From positions 1 through 64,000 of the forward strand of contig SYBH01000008.1 in NCBI GenBank assembly GCA_005787345.1: 64,000 nucleotides of DNA, written 5' to 3'. Positions within the stretch are counted from its first letter, which is position 1, and the number at the start of each line of letters is the position of its first letter. The notes under the pieces were generated by a model. It saw only the letters and a program-made list of their open reading frames with translations. It did not search any database and had not been told where the DNA came from. Position numbers and translations under genes: made by a program. Positions 1-8,516 of this stretch are shown one piece after another. Origin of the DNA: Actinomycetota bacterium. GTDB taxonomy: Bacteria; Actinomycetota; Acidimicrobiia; Acidimicrobiales; Acidimicrobilacustridaceae.

Positions 1-2361
1 AAGTGCGTGCACGTGGTCACGGTGAACGACTATCTCGCCACCAGAGACTCTGACTGGATGGGTCGGGTCCACCGCAGCCTTGGGCTTTCAGTAGGCCTGG
101 TGATCCCAGGTATGAACGACCCCGCTGTGAAACGGGCGCAGTACGCGTGCGATGTCACCTACGGAACGAACAACGAGTTTGGTGTCGATTATTTGCGCGA
201 CAACATGTCCATGAGTCGCGCCGAGCAGGTGCAGCGTGGCCATTCCTATTGCATCGTCGACGAAATCGACTCGATCCTCATTGACGAAGCGCGCACCCCA
301 CTCATTATTTCTGGCCGCATCGCCGACGCCGCCAAGATCTACTACCAGTTCGCCTCGATTGTTCGAGGCCTGAAACGCGACATTCATTACGACGTCGATG
401 AAGAGAAGCGAACAGTTGCTCCCACCGACGAAGGTGTCGAGGCGGTCGAACGAGCACTTGGCGTCGAGAACATGTACGACGAGGTTTCGCAGAATCTGGT
501 GCACCAATTGCAAGCGGCTCTGCGGGCCAAGGAACTCTTCAAGCGCGACAAGGAGTATGTGGTCCAGCAGGGTCAAGTCAAGATCGTCGATGAATTCACT
601 GGTCGCATTCTTGATGGTCGTCGTTGGTCGGAAGGTCTCCATCAAGCGGTAGAGGCGAAGGAGGGAGTGAAGATCGAGGAGGAGAATCAAACTCTCGCAA
701 CGGTCACTCTGCAGAACTACTTCCGGATGTACGACAAGTTGGCCGGCATGACCGGTACCGCCGAAACCGAAGCGTCTGAGTTCCTCGCAACCTACAACCT
801 CCATGTCGTTCCTATTCCGACCCATCGACCAATGATTCGTCTCGATAAGGGCGATCTCATTTACAAGAGCGAAGACGCTAAATTCAACGCCGTTGTCGAA
901 GACATTGCCGAACGAAGCGCTGCGGGACAACCTGTCCTTGTCGGAACAATTTCCGTTGAAAAGTCCGAAACGTTGTCGCGCTATCTCAACAAGCGTGGAG
1001 TCGCTCACGAAATCCTGAACGCAAAACTCCACTTCCGTGAAGCCGACATTGTTGCGCAAGCCGGTCGTTTGGGCGCAGTCACCGTCGCCACCAATATGGC
1101 TGGTCGAGGTGTCGATATTTTGCTCGGCGGCAACGCCGAAGGTCTAGCTGCCCGTGATCTTGCGGCCGAAGGCCTTGATCCTGAGACTGAAGAAGGTCAG
1201 GTCCGGCTCATTGAACTCATTGCACTTCACGAGCCGGAGTGTCGCGAAGGCGGAGACAAGGTTCGGGAACTCGGCGGTCTCTATGTGCTGGGCACTGAGC
1301 GCCACGACAGTCGTCGTATCGATAATCAGTTACGTGGTCGCTCCGGACGTCAGGGCGATCCAGGTGAAAGCCGTTTCTATCTGTCGCTTGAAGACGACTT
1401 GATGCGCCTGTTTGCAACCGGAGCAATGAACTGGGTCATGGGCAAAACGCTCGATGACGACGTACCGATTGAAGCGAAAATGGTCAGTAAGGCCATTGAG
1501 CGTGCGCAGAACACTGTGGAACAACGCAACGCCGAAATCCGTAAAAACGTTCTCAAATACGACGAAGTCATGAACGAGCAGCGCAAGGTTATCTACAAGC
1601 GCCGGGATCAAATTCTCGACAATGCCGATCTTCGCGAGGAATCAATGGGATACCTCGCAGACGCAGTTGACTCAACCATTACAACGTTCTGTGACAGCGA
1701 CGAACGCGACGAATGGGATCTTCACGGACTCCATTCTGAAATCGCGGCGATGTGGCCGACCGAAATCACTGAAGACACACTTCACGCTGCGCATACAACT
1801 GATGATCTCTACGAAGTCATCATGAGCGAAGCCACCGCCTATTACGAGCGTCGTGAGGCCGAATTTGGCGACGACACGATGCGCGAAGTTGAGCGTCAGG
1901 TAATGCTCCGCATCATCGATCAGAAGTGGCGCGAGCATCTCTACGAAATGGATTACCTTCAGGAGGGAATCAACCTCCGAGCCATGGGGCAGAAGGATCC
2001 GCTCATCGAGTGGCAGCGAGAGGGCTACGAGATGTTCGGTTCGATGATGACCTCTATAGCGACTGACTTCGTGACCTACGTGATGCACGCTCAGGTGACG
2101 GTTGCCGAGCAGGTTCGCACGAACGAACCGCAGGTTTCTAACCTGCAATACACCGCTCCCGTCGACCCGAGTGAGGCTCCTAGCGGCATGCAGGCCGCTG
2201 CACGCGCTCAGGCCGCAGCGGAAGGCCTCGAAGTTCCTCCTGAGGCAATCGAAGAGATCTCCAACACGCCAACGGTGAAGAGTGACTGGGACAAAACCCC
2301 TCGAAATGCTCCTTGCCCTTGCGGTTCGGGCAAGAAGTTCAAAGTCTGTCACGGCGCATGA
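1..2361 (+). CDS. secA: SecA preprotein translocase ATPase (5' end outside window)
   Basis: Motor ATPase that drives unfolded preproteins through SecYEG at the inner face of the membrane. The reading frame is open from base 1, and the first residues match the family's VTVNDYLA segment, so roughly 115 N-terminal residues, including the Walker A loop, lie upstream. Visible are DEIDSILIDEARTPL (Walker B), the GMTGTA segment, TNMAGRGVDI and the QLRGRSGRQGDPG arginine-finger region. The C-terminus is a CxCGSGKKxKxCHG zinc tail, the usual SecB/ribosome-binding end. 786 residues are present. The stop TGA overlaps the prfB ATG (ATGA), so translation of the two is probably coupled. Identification is secure; only the 5' end is missing. 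Confidence 0.97.
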   Translation, partial: KCVHVVTVNDYLATRDSDWMGRVHRSLGLSVGLVIPGMNDPAVKRAQYACDVTYGTNNEFGVDYLRDNMSMSRAEQVQRGHSYCIVDEIDSILIDEARTPLIISGRIADAAKIYYQFASIVRGLKRDIHYDVDEEKRTVAPTDEGVEAVERALGVENMYDEVSQNLVHQLQAALRAKELFKRDKEYVVQQGQVKIVDEFTGRILDGRRWSEGLHQAVEAKEGVKIEEENQTLATVTLQNYFRMYDKLAGMTGTAETEASEFLATYNLHVVPIPTHRPMIRLDKGDLIYKSEDAKFNAVVEDIAERSAAGQPVLVGTISVEKSETLSRYLNKRGVAHEILNAKLHFREADIVAQAGRLGAVTVATNMAGRGVDILLGGNAEGLAARDLAAEGLDPETEEGQVRLIELIALHEPECREGGDKVRELGGLYVLGTERHDSRRIDNQLRGRSGRQGDPGESRFYLSLEDDLMRLFATGAMNWVMGKTLDDDVPIEAKMVSKAIERAQNTVEQRNAEIRKNVLKYDEVMNEQRKVIYKRRDQILDNADLREESMGYLADAVDSTITTFCDSDERDEWDLHGLHSEIAAMWPTEITEDTLHAAHTTDDLYEVIMSEATAYYERREAEFGDDTMREVERQVMLRIIDQKWREHLYEMDYLQEGINLRAMGQKDPLIEWQREGYEMFGSMMTSIATDFVTYVMHAQVTVAEQVRTNEPQVSNLQYTAPVDPSEAPSGMQAAARAQAAAEGLEVPPEAIEEISNTPTVKSDWDKTPRNAPCPCGSGKKFKVCHGA

Positions 2362-3473
2362 GGGATTTTTCCGACGAACTTGCCGATCTGCATCGTCGGA
2401 TCGACGAAGCGCGGGTGTACCTGCGTATTGAAGAACTCCTTCTGGCTCGTCCACAGCTCGAGACCGAAGCGAGCCGGCCCGATCTCTGGGACGATCCCGA
2501 CCTTGCTCGAAAGATCAATGGCGAGTTGTCGGCTTGCACCGAAGATCTTGAACTTTTCGACCAACTGTCGACGCGACTCGAAGATGCCGAGACACTGCAC
2601 GAACTTGGGCGCGAAGAACACGATGAGTCGGTCGAAGCAGAAGTCGAAGGATCGATGGCTGCGCTTGCGTCAGATCTCGGTGAACTGGAACTTCGAGCTC
2701 TCTTCACTGGTGAGTACGACGACACCAATGCAATCTGCGAAATCCAATCTGGTGAAGGTGGTGCTGACGCTCAGGATTGGGCAAACATGCTGCTCCGGAT
2801 GTTCCTTCGCTGGGCAGAAAAGCGCGGTTTCGATGTTGAGCTCGACGAAGTCTCTGCTGGCAATGAGGCTGGCATCTCTTCCGCCACGTTTTTGGTGAAT
2901 GGTCGCCACGCGTATGGTCGACTCCGTTCTGAACACGGCGTTCATCGGCTGGTCCGCATTTCTCCTTTCAACGCTCAGGGGAAACGTCAGACAGCATTTG
3001 CGGCTCTCAAGGTCACTCCGTTCCTCGAGGATGTCCCCGACATCGAGATCGACGAAAAGGAACTCCGTATTGACACCTACCGATCCTCCGGTGCGGGTGG
3101 TCAGCATGTGAACGTCACGGACTCCGCGGTCCGCATTACCCATTTGCCGACCGGAATCGTTACCTCATGCCAGAACGAGCGAAGCCAGCATCAGAACAAA
3201 GATCGCGCCATGCAGATTCTTCGGGCGAAATTGGCCGAGCGGCAGCGCGAGGAACGGATGGCGGAACTCTCCAACATTCGCGGCGAACAGCGTTCGGTGG
3301 GCTTTGGAAGTCAGATTCGCTCCTACGTGACGCAGCCGTACCAAATGGTTAAGGACCTTCGTTCGGGATACGAAGTCGGCAATGTCGATGGAGTTTTCGA
3401 CGGTGACCTCGATGGTTTCATGGAGGCGTACCTTCAATGGGAACGCAGCGGTGCCGACACCGCCGGCGAGTAG
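2358..3473 (+). CDS. prfB: Peptide chain release factor 2
   Basis: Class I release factor that reads UGA and UAA and triggers peptidyl-tRNA hydrolysis on the ribosome. The 371-residue protein has the SPF anticodon-mimic tripeptide (RISPFNAQ) and the catalytic GGQ loop (GAGGQHVN). The ATG at 2358 overlaps the secA stop; a longer frame reaches upstream into secA but has no family sequence there. Unlike in many bacteria, there is no CTTTGA slippery site or in-frame TGA near codon 25, so the gene is read in a single frame and lacks the classical autoregulatory frameshift. It converges on the ABC-F gene with only three bases between them. Confidence 0.96.
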   Translation: MRDFSDELADLHRRIDEARVYLRIEELLLARPQLETEASRPDLWDDPDLARKINGELSACTEDLELFDQLSTRLEDAETLHELGREEHDESVEAEVEGSMAALASDLGELELRALFTGEYDDTNAICEIQSGEGGADAQDWANMLLRMFLRWAEKRGFDVELDEVSAGNEAGISSATFLVNGRHAYGRLRSEHGVHRLVRISPFNAQGKRQTAFAALKVTPFLEDVPDIEIDEKELRIDTYRSSGAGGQHVNVTDSAVRITHLPTGIVTSCQNERSQHQNKDRAMQILRAKLAERQREERMAELSNIRGEQRSVGFGSQIRSYVTQPYQMVKDLRSGYEVGNVDGVFDGDLDGFMEAYLQWERSGADTAGE

Positions 3474-3476
3474 CGC

Positions 3477-5084
3477 TCAGGCGAGAGCCACAAGCTCCAG
3501 CGATTCTGCCGAGAAGTAATCGAGTTGCCCGTCGGGCATGAGAAGTACACGGTCAGGGGCGAGTGCCTCGACGAATTCAACATCGTGGCTCACAATCACC
3601 ATTGTTCCGGGCCATGCAGCAAGTGCTGTTCCGGTCGCGGTGCGCGACATCGGATCGAGGTTATTTGTGGGCTCATCAAGCAGAAGAAGATTGTGGTTTC
3701 CCGCCACGAGTTGGGCGAGAGCAAGCTTTGTCTTTTCACCACCGGAAAGCGTTCCGGCATCTTGAAACACTTTGTCTCCGCTAAGACCGAACATTCCGAG
3801 AAGCGCACGGACGCCTTCGTCACCAAGTTCGGAGTCACGGCGCATGTGGTCGATCATCGAAATCCCCGAATCGATGCCTTCGTGTTCTTGGGCGTAGTAA
3901 CCGACAGAAACATTTAGTCCAAGTTCAAAATCTCCGAGGTCAGGGTCGGACGTACCCGCGAGAATTTTCAGGAGGCTGGTCTTTCCAGCACCGTTGAGAC
4001 CCATAACTAAGAGTCGTTCACCGCGACCGACATCAAACGAGACATCTGCGAACACATCATTTGCGCCGTAACTCTTCCACAATCCATTTGCAGTCAGAAC
4101 TGTTCGTCCACAACTCGGCGGGGGAGGGAATCGCAATTCGATTGTCCGTCGCGCCGCTGGACCTTCAACTTGGTTCGAGCGGATTCGTTGCGCTCGGTTG
4201 TCGAGATTTTTGGCGACGCGTGCGCGTTTGGCCGTTTGGCCGCGCATCGAATCAGCGAGTGTCGACAATCGTTTGATTTCGCTTTGTTGGCGCTCGGCCA
4301 TTTTGCTGAGGCGCTCTTCATCACGTTCTCGTGAGACGAGGTACTGGCTATAGGTACCCCGGTACTCGACGATCTCGCCGGTGGCTTCTTCTGCTTCGCG
4401 GTCGAGGTGGATGACGCGGGTGATGGCCTCGTCAAGGAGGTCGAGGTCATGGCTGATGACGAGAAGTGCGCCTCGATACGAGCGAAGGAATGACAGCAAC
4501 CAGTCGCGAGCATCGGCATCGAGGTGGTTCGTTGGCTCATCGAGTAGCAGGAGATCGCTGCCTGCAAAAAGGATGCGAGAAAGTTCAAGGCGTCGGCGCT
4601 CGCCGCCGGAGAGCGCACCAATGGGAAGTTCGAGGCGATCAGCGCGCAGTCCAAGGCCGTCAACCAGTTTTCGGGCGTCAGATTCGGCGGCGTAGCCACC
4701 ATCAATCTCGAAACGCTCCTGAGCGTTCGTGAACTTTGTGATGTTCTGCTCAGAAGGGTTGACTTCCATCGCCTGGCGAAGTGTCTCGAGACGGTTCACA
4801 GCGACATCGAAGCCTCGGCCCGACAGCACGTGGGTGATCGCAAGGGTCTCGGGATCAACGGCGTCTTGTCGAGGATCCTGTGAGAGGTAGCCGGTGCCGC
4901 CTGATCGTTCGACGGTTCCGCGTTTTGGAGCGTTATCGCCGCCCAACACCCGAAAGAGGGTGGTCTTCCCGGCTCCGTTTCGCCCAACGAGTCCGACCTT
5001 GTCGCCCGCCCTCACCTGAAAGGTGGTGCCATCAACGATGGTCTTCCCCCCGATTTCAACAACGAGGTCACGGACGTTTAGCAC
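3477..5084 (-). CDS. ABC-F family ATPase (ribosome-associated type)
   Basis: Soluble protein with two fused ABC ATPase domains and no membrane segment, as in the ABC-F proteins that bind the ribosomal E site. The first domain has GRNGAGKTT, LSGGERRR and DEPTNHLD; the second has GLNGAGKTS, LSGGEKTK and DEPTNNLD. Between them is a charged helical linker rich in Arg and Lys (around residues 250-300). 535 residues is normal for the family. The start is a GTG at 5084. It could be a translation factor of the EttA/YheS type or an antibiotic-protection protein; the sequence does not decide. No transporter permease lies nearby, which argues against a transport role. Confidence 0.9.
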   Translation of the reverse strand: MLNVRDLVVEIGGKTIVDGTTFQVRAGDKVGLVGRNGAGKTTLFRVLGGDNAPKRGTVERSGGTGYLSQDPRQDAVDPETLAITHVLSGRGFDVAVNRLETLRQAMEVNPSEQNITKFTNAQERFEIDGGYAAESDARKLVDGLGLRADRLELPIGALSGGERRRLELSRILFAGSDLLLLDEPTNHLDADARDWLLSFLRSYRGALLVISHDLDLLDEAITRVIHLDREAEEATGEIVEYRGTYSQYLVSRERDEERLSKMAERQQSEIKRLSTLADSMRGQTAKRARVAKNLDNRAQRIRSNQVEGPAARRTIELRFPPPPSCGRTVLTANGLWKSYGANDVFADVSFDVGRGERLLVMGLNGAGKTSLLKILAGTSDPDLGDFELGLNVSVGYYAQEHEGIDSGISMIDHMRRDSELGDEGVRALLGMFGLSGDKVFQDAGTLSGGEKTKLALAQLVAGNHNLLLLDEPTNNLDPMSRTATGTALAAWPGTMVIVSHDVEFVEALAPDRVLLMPDGQLDYFSAESLELVALA

Positions 5085-5160
5085 CGATCAAGTCAACCAC
5101 TCCTGCGGGGTGGTGCCGACATCGACCATTTAAAGGCCCTCAGTCGGATTTTGCTGTGCC

Positions 5161-7053
5161 TTAGAAGGTGCGAGCCGGCCTTAGGAACACAGCGACGGGA
5201 TCGCCCTTTCGGCGTAGCGCTTCGACACGGTCTAGGAGCGCCGAGTCGACTCCGTCAAGCCCCTTGGCCTCGGTGTCGACGCCTCCAGATCCGTTCGTGA
5301 GTGCCTCGGCAAGGTCGACACGACCGGCCGCGATGAGCTGGTCTTGAAGGAGTGATTGATCGACGAAGAACTGAATTCGTTGATCCTGAGTGAGCGGATC
5401 CCATCCTCCGAGATAGGTCATGCTCGGATCGGCCTTGAACTGAGTGATCTGGTCAGCGCTGACGACCCAAAGCGTGCCCACCGGGGTGCGGTTCGATTCG
5501 GAGCGTTGCGGACCTAGGTGGCTGATCATGTTCGACTCGGCAACAACTTGGATGCCTGCTCGCTCAAGTTGGAGCCGAAGTGCATCGCCATAGTCGCCGC
5601 GTATGGAACCAGTGGTAACGACGAGGAGCGGTCCCGAGCCCTGCAGAGCATCAAGCGTCTGTTGAAGGAAGCCGTCGAGGACGATGCCCGTTGATGGACT
5701 CGGTGGCGGAGTCGCGGATATTGCCGAAGTGATTGGGCCCGTCGCGGCCAACGTCACGATCGCTGCTCCTACGGCGAGGAGTCCGGTTGCGATGCGCTGC
5801 AATGATTGGGTTGTGATGCGCTCGTACAGCACTGACCACAAAACCCAGACGATGGAAAGCCACCACAGGCTTGCGATGACCCACCACCATCGGACCACCC
5901 AATCGAAAAGTGGCCCGGTGACACGAGCAGTAGCGATCAAACCGCCGAGAGCGGTAGCAATCACAACGAGTTGCAAACGAAGAGCGGCGAGTACACGCAT
6001 TCGAACAGCAAGCCAGAGCGAACCTGCCATGGGCAAAATCGGAACAATCAGGGCCGTGAGTCCTGAACCTAGGAGTGCGCCATCTAGGCCTGTGAGTTCA
6101 CTGCGTCCAAGCCACGGAGCTGAGGGAAGCCGCAATTGATCGGCCGCAACATGAAAAGCGGTACCGAACCCGGCGGGGCTATCGCCGTTGGAGAAGAAGT
6201 AGTGAGTAATTGCCCCAAGGTTTCCCGTGCCGACAACTTGGTCGAGGAGGACAGGAAGCCAGCAACCGATGACCACCGCAATAGAGATTCCCAAGACCCA
6301 AAAACGCTGTTTGGTCGAAGCAGGCAGAAGAGTGTTGAACGATTTCCGGCGCCACGTGATGACGACAACCGAAACCCCGAGCATTGCAAGCATTGGGAGA
6401 TAACCGATGTGGCTCTGAAGCTCGAATGACGCGAGAAACGCCAACGGTGGCCACATCCAAAAATCGCCTTCAACGACAGACCAAACAAGAAAAACCGTCA
6501 GTGCGAGCGGAAGAAGTGTGAGGAATGGATTCCAAGGATCGCGGATCATTGCCGGACCCAGTGCATGGATGAGAATCACAGTCGCGGTCATCGTGAGGGC
6601 GACCAAAGGCAGGCGGCCTCTTCGCCATGCGACGGCGCTGAGGGCAGCAACGGTCAGTGCGTTTAGCGTCGCCGCTGCGGCGAGAATCGCTTCTGGTCTC
6701 TCGCCAAAGAGGTGATAGGGGACCGCTAGCAGCCAGTACATGAGTGGACCAGGGTGGTTCCATCCGAATCGAGAGTACGGACCCACAATTGGAGTGTCCC
6801 GCCCGACGTCTTCGACTCGCATTGTCAGTAACGCCCAGTCGCCACTGGGTAGCCAATCAAGATCGAGAGCCGCTCGAACTGCATTAAGGATTGGCCAGAT
6901 CACAATTGCGGTGAGAATGATTGCGACGATGACGGATGCGATCGCACACGGATCACGCCACCATTGCGGGGTCGACTCGCTTGTCGGTCGGAATTTCGAA
7001 ATGGGCGGGGGAATCGTCTGCGTCACAGCGTTCAAACGGTAGTGCTGTTGCAT
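5161..7053 (-). CDS. Polytopic membrane protein, glycosyltransferase-like
   Basis: A 630-residue integral membrane protein with about ten hydrophobic segments between residues 35 and 450, followed by a roughly 170-residue soluble C-terminal part. The first long loop after membrane segment one carries acidic residues and a GWNHPGPLMY segment. That arrangement recalls GT-C fold, polyprenyl-phosphate-sugar-dependent glycosyltransferases (ArnT/PMT or RgtA-like), where an early loop Asp is catalytic. This is inference from topology; no diagnostic motif settles it. The ATG overlaps the 3' end of the TetR-like gene by 22 bases on the same strand, so the two are probably co-transcribed and the protein may be a target of that regulator. 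Confidence 0.6.
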   Translation of the reverse strand: MQQHYRLNAVTQTIPPPISKFRPTSESTPQWWRDPCAIASVIVAIILTAIVIWPILNAVRAALDLDWLPSGDWALLTMRVEDVGRDTPIVGPYSRFGWNHPGPLMYWLLAVPYHLFGERPEAILAAAATLNALTVAALSAVAWRRGRLPLVALTMTATVILIHALGPAMIRDPWNPFLTLLPLALTVFLVWSVVEGDFWMWPPLAFLASFELQSHIGYLPMLAMLGVSVVVITWRRKSFNTLLPASTKQRFWVLGISIAVVIGCWLPVLLDQVVGTGNLGAITHYFFSNGDSPAGFGTAFHVAADQLRLPSAPWLGRSELTGLDGALLGSGLTALIVPILPMAGSLWLAVRMRVLAALRLQLVVIATALGGLIATARVTGPLFDWVVRWWWVIASLWWLSIVWVLWSVLYERITTQSLQRIATGLLAVGAAIVTLAATGPITSAISATPPPSPSTGIVLDGFLQQTLDALQGSGPLLVVTTGSIRGDYGDALRLQLERAGIQVVAESNMISHLGPQRSESNRTPVGTLWVVSADQITQFKADPSMTYLGGWDPLTQDQRIQFFVDQSLLQDQLIAAGRVDLAEALTNGSGGVDTEAKGLDGVDSALLDRVEALRRKGDPVAVFLRPARTF

Positions 7054-8360
7054 GCAACTTCACGAGGCGGTGCCCCGGCAGCCTGAAGAAGTAGTTCGAC
7101 TCCATCGATCTGAGGCGTTGCGTGGGCAATCGGCCCTGCTTCAATGAGAACGGTGCGCTGCAACAAAATAGAGAACTGTTTGGGATCTAGGTCGGATCGA
7201 AGTTCTCCACGTTCGAATGCTTGCCTCACCGCTACATCAAAAAGCGGTCGAGGGTCGAAGTCAATGAGTTCATAACGCGGTTGTGCGGTGTGGCCGCTGA
7301 GAAGAAGCATCATGTTTTGGGCAATCACGGGATTGCGTTTGATCTCATCGGTATTGATGTCAATGAATTCTCGAACAAGCACAATGCCATCGAGGTGGGG
7401 TTCCACCGACTGGTAACGCTCGAAACAGTTGACGAAAAGTAAGCACATAGCGATTCCGGGACGGGATCCGAACATTTGTTGAAGTGTGGACTCGGAGTAG
7501 CCGGTGACAGCGGCGATTTCGGACATTGAGAGCTCGCCGAATCCGATTCGTGCGAGCAGTCGCCGAATTGCGATGGTGATTTCTCGCATGGAAGTCCCGG
7601 CGATGGCCGCAGGACTTTGGGAACTTGCCGTTTCGTGATCGCGCAACTTCATTGCAAATCCAATCGCAGGCCAACTATTGAGCGAATCGACGATTTCGTA
7701 AAGACCTCGGTTGTCCTCAGGCCTCCGAGTGAGGGTCACAAGCAGTGGGAGCAGAGCCAAGCCATAGAGGTCAGGTGGAAATGAGTCGGGGTCTAAGCGG
7801 TAGCGAGCCGCAAGTCCTTCGAGCAGGGAGCTAAAAATGATTTGCATCATCGATTCATCGATTGGCTCCCGTAGCTTCCTGCCCCAACGTTCAAGGCTGC
7901 TCAGAAACGGCGCGTACTGGGCGGCTTCCGCTTTGCGGTAGAGGTCCTTGAGCGCTGCAGCTATTGCCGGGTCGTCTACTTTCGAAAGGAACGCCAGCCG
8001 AAGCCCGAACGATTCATCATTGATCGCAGCCTCAAAGTGTGCCCGACAACTTTCAACTATGGCTTGCGGGAGGTCCGTGACCGCTGATTTCGGTCGGATG
8101 TCGATCGGAAGATTCGCCACGATCGACGGATAATTCATGGTGTCGAGGTCAATAAGGTGAGTTGCGAGGTCAGCGACGTACTCCTCGGTCGAGGGCCAGT
8201 AGGCATAGAACGTCGAACGAGTGATGTTGGCGGCAGCTGCTATCCGAGCGACGGTGAAACCGTTGACCAAAACCGACGTCGTCTGGTCGGCCCAAACTGC
8301 GACGCCGGCATTCAAAATCTTGGTCCTTGTCGCAGAGTGTCGCTCATTCGCGGTCGTCAT
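7032..8360 (-). CDS. Tandem TetR-family transcriptional regulator
   Basis: At 442 residues this is about twice the normal TetR length. An N-terminal helix-turn-helix is seen at about residues 12-55 (ILNAGVAVW, then TVARIAAAANITRSTFYAYW). A ligand-binding region follows, and then a second TetR-like block begins near residue 250, with a clear HTH (LSMSEIAAVTGYSESTLQQMF) and its own helical domain. It therefore looks like a head-to-tail fusion of two TetR units that could act as a pseudo-dimer. The leader has a GGAGG ribosome site. A perfect palindrome lies 24 bases upstream of the start, in a likely promoter spacer, suggesting autoregulation. The downstream membrane protein overlaps it. Confidence 0.82.
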   Translation of the reverse strand: MTTANERHSATRTKILNAGVAVWADQTTSVLVNGFTVARIAAAANITRSTFYAYWPSTEEYVADLATHLIDLDTMNYPSIVANLPIDIRPKSAVTDLPQAIVESCRAHFEAAINDESFGLRLAFLSKVDDPAIAAALKDLYRKAEAAQYAPFLSSLERWGRKLREPIDESMMQIIFSSLLEGLAARYRLDPDSFPPDLYGLALLPLLVTLTRRPEDNRGLYEIVDSLNSWPAIGFAMKLRDHETASSQSPAAIAGTSMREITIAIRRLLARIGFGELSMSEIAAVTGYSESTLQQMFGSRPGIAMCLLFVNCFERYQSVEPHLDGIVLVREFIDINTDEIKRNPVIAQNMMLLLSGHTAQPRYELIDFDPRPLFDVAVRQAFERGELRSDLDPKQFSILLQRTVLIEAGPIAHATPQIDGVELLLQAAGAPPREVACNSTTV

Positions 8361-8383
8361 CTAGGGAAGCCTCCACCTACTCG

Positions 8384-8403
8384 ACTAGACACCAATGTCT
8401 AGT
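8384..8403. promoter_or_regulatory. Palindromic operator candidate for the TetR regulator
   Basis: Perfect inverted repeat ACTAGACA-CCAA-TGTCTAGT, with 8-base arms and a 4-base centre. On the minus strand it fills the interval between TTGAAC (a -35-like hexamer whose end overlaps the palindrome) and TCGAGT (a weak -10) with 17 bases between them, upstream of the TetR gene. That is the classical position of an autorepressor operator. It also sits upstream of the divergent SARP-like gene. The palindrome is seen directly; its function is inferred. Confidence 0.6.
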
Positions 8404-8424
8404 TCAACGCACATCGCTGATCAT

Positions 8425-8438
8425 TGACGTATGACGTA
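8425..8438 (+). repeat. Tandem TGACGTA heptamer repeat
   Basis: Two exact copies of TGACGTA side by side in the divergent promoter region, 79 bases before the SARP-like start. It may be a regulator half-site pair. Nothing shows which protein binds it. Confidence 0.4.
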
Positions 8439-8516
8439 GTGGTTGAAAATCTAAGTCTGACGAACAAAACCTGACCTTCGCCGCTGTGTGAATTGGTCTG
8501 AGCGGGCGGGCGACCA

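Noticed and set aside
88..1059. Long minus-strand frame (323 codons) opposite secA
   Set aside because: Antisense shadow of a highly conserved gene; its translation shows no family features.
2313..2357. Upstream extension of prfB
   Set aside because: Lies inside the secA zinc-tail codons; the ATG overlapping the secA stop fits the RF2 N-terminus.
1672..2454. 260-codon minus-strand frame across the secA/prfB junction
   Set aside because: Runs antisense through two certain genes and through their overlapping stop and start.
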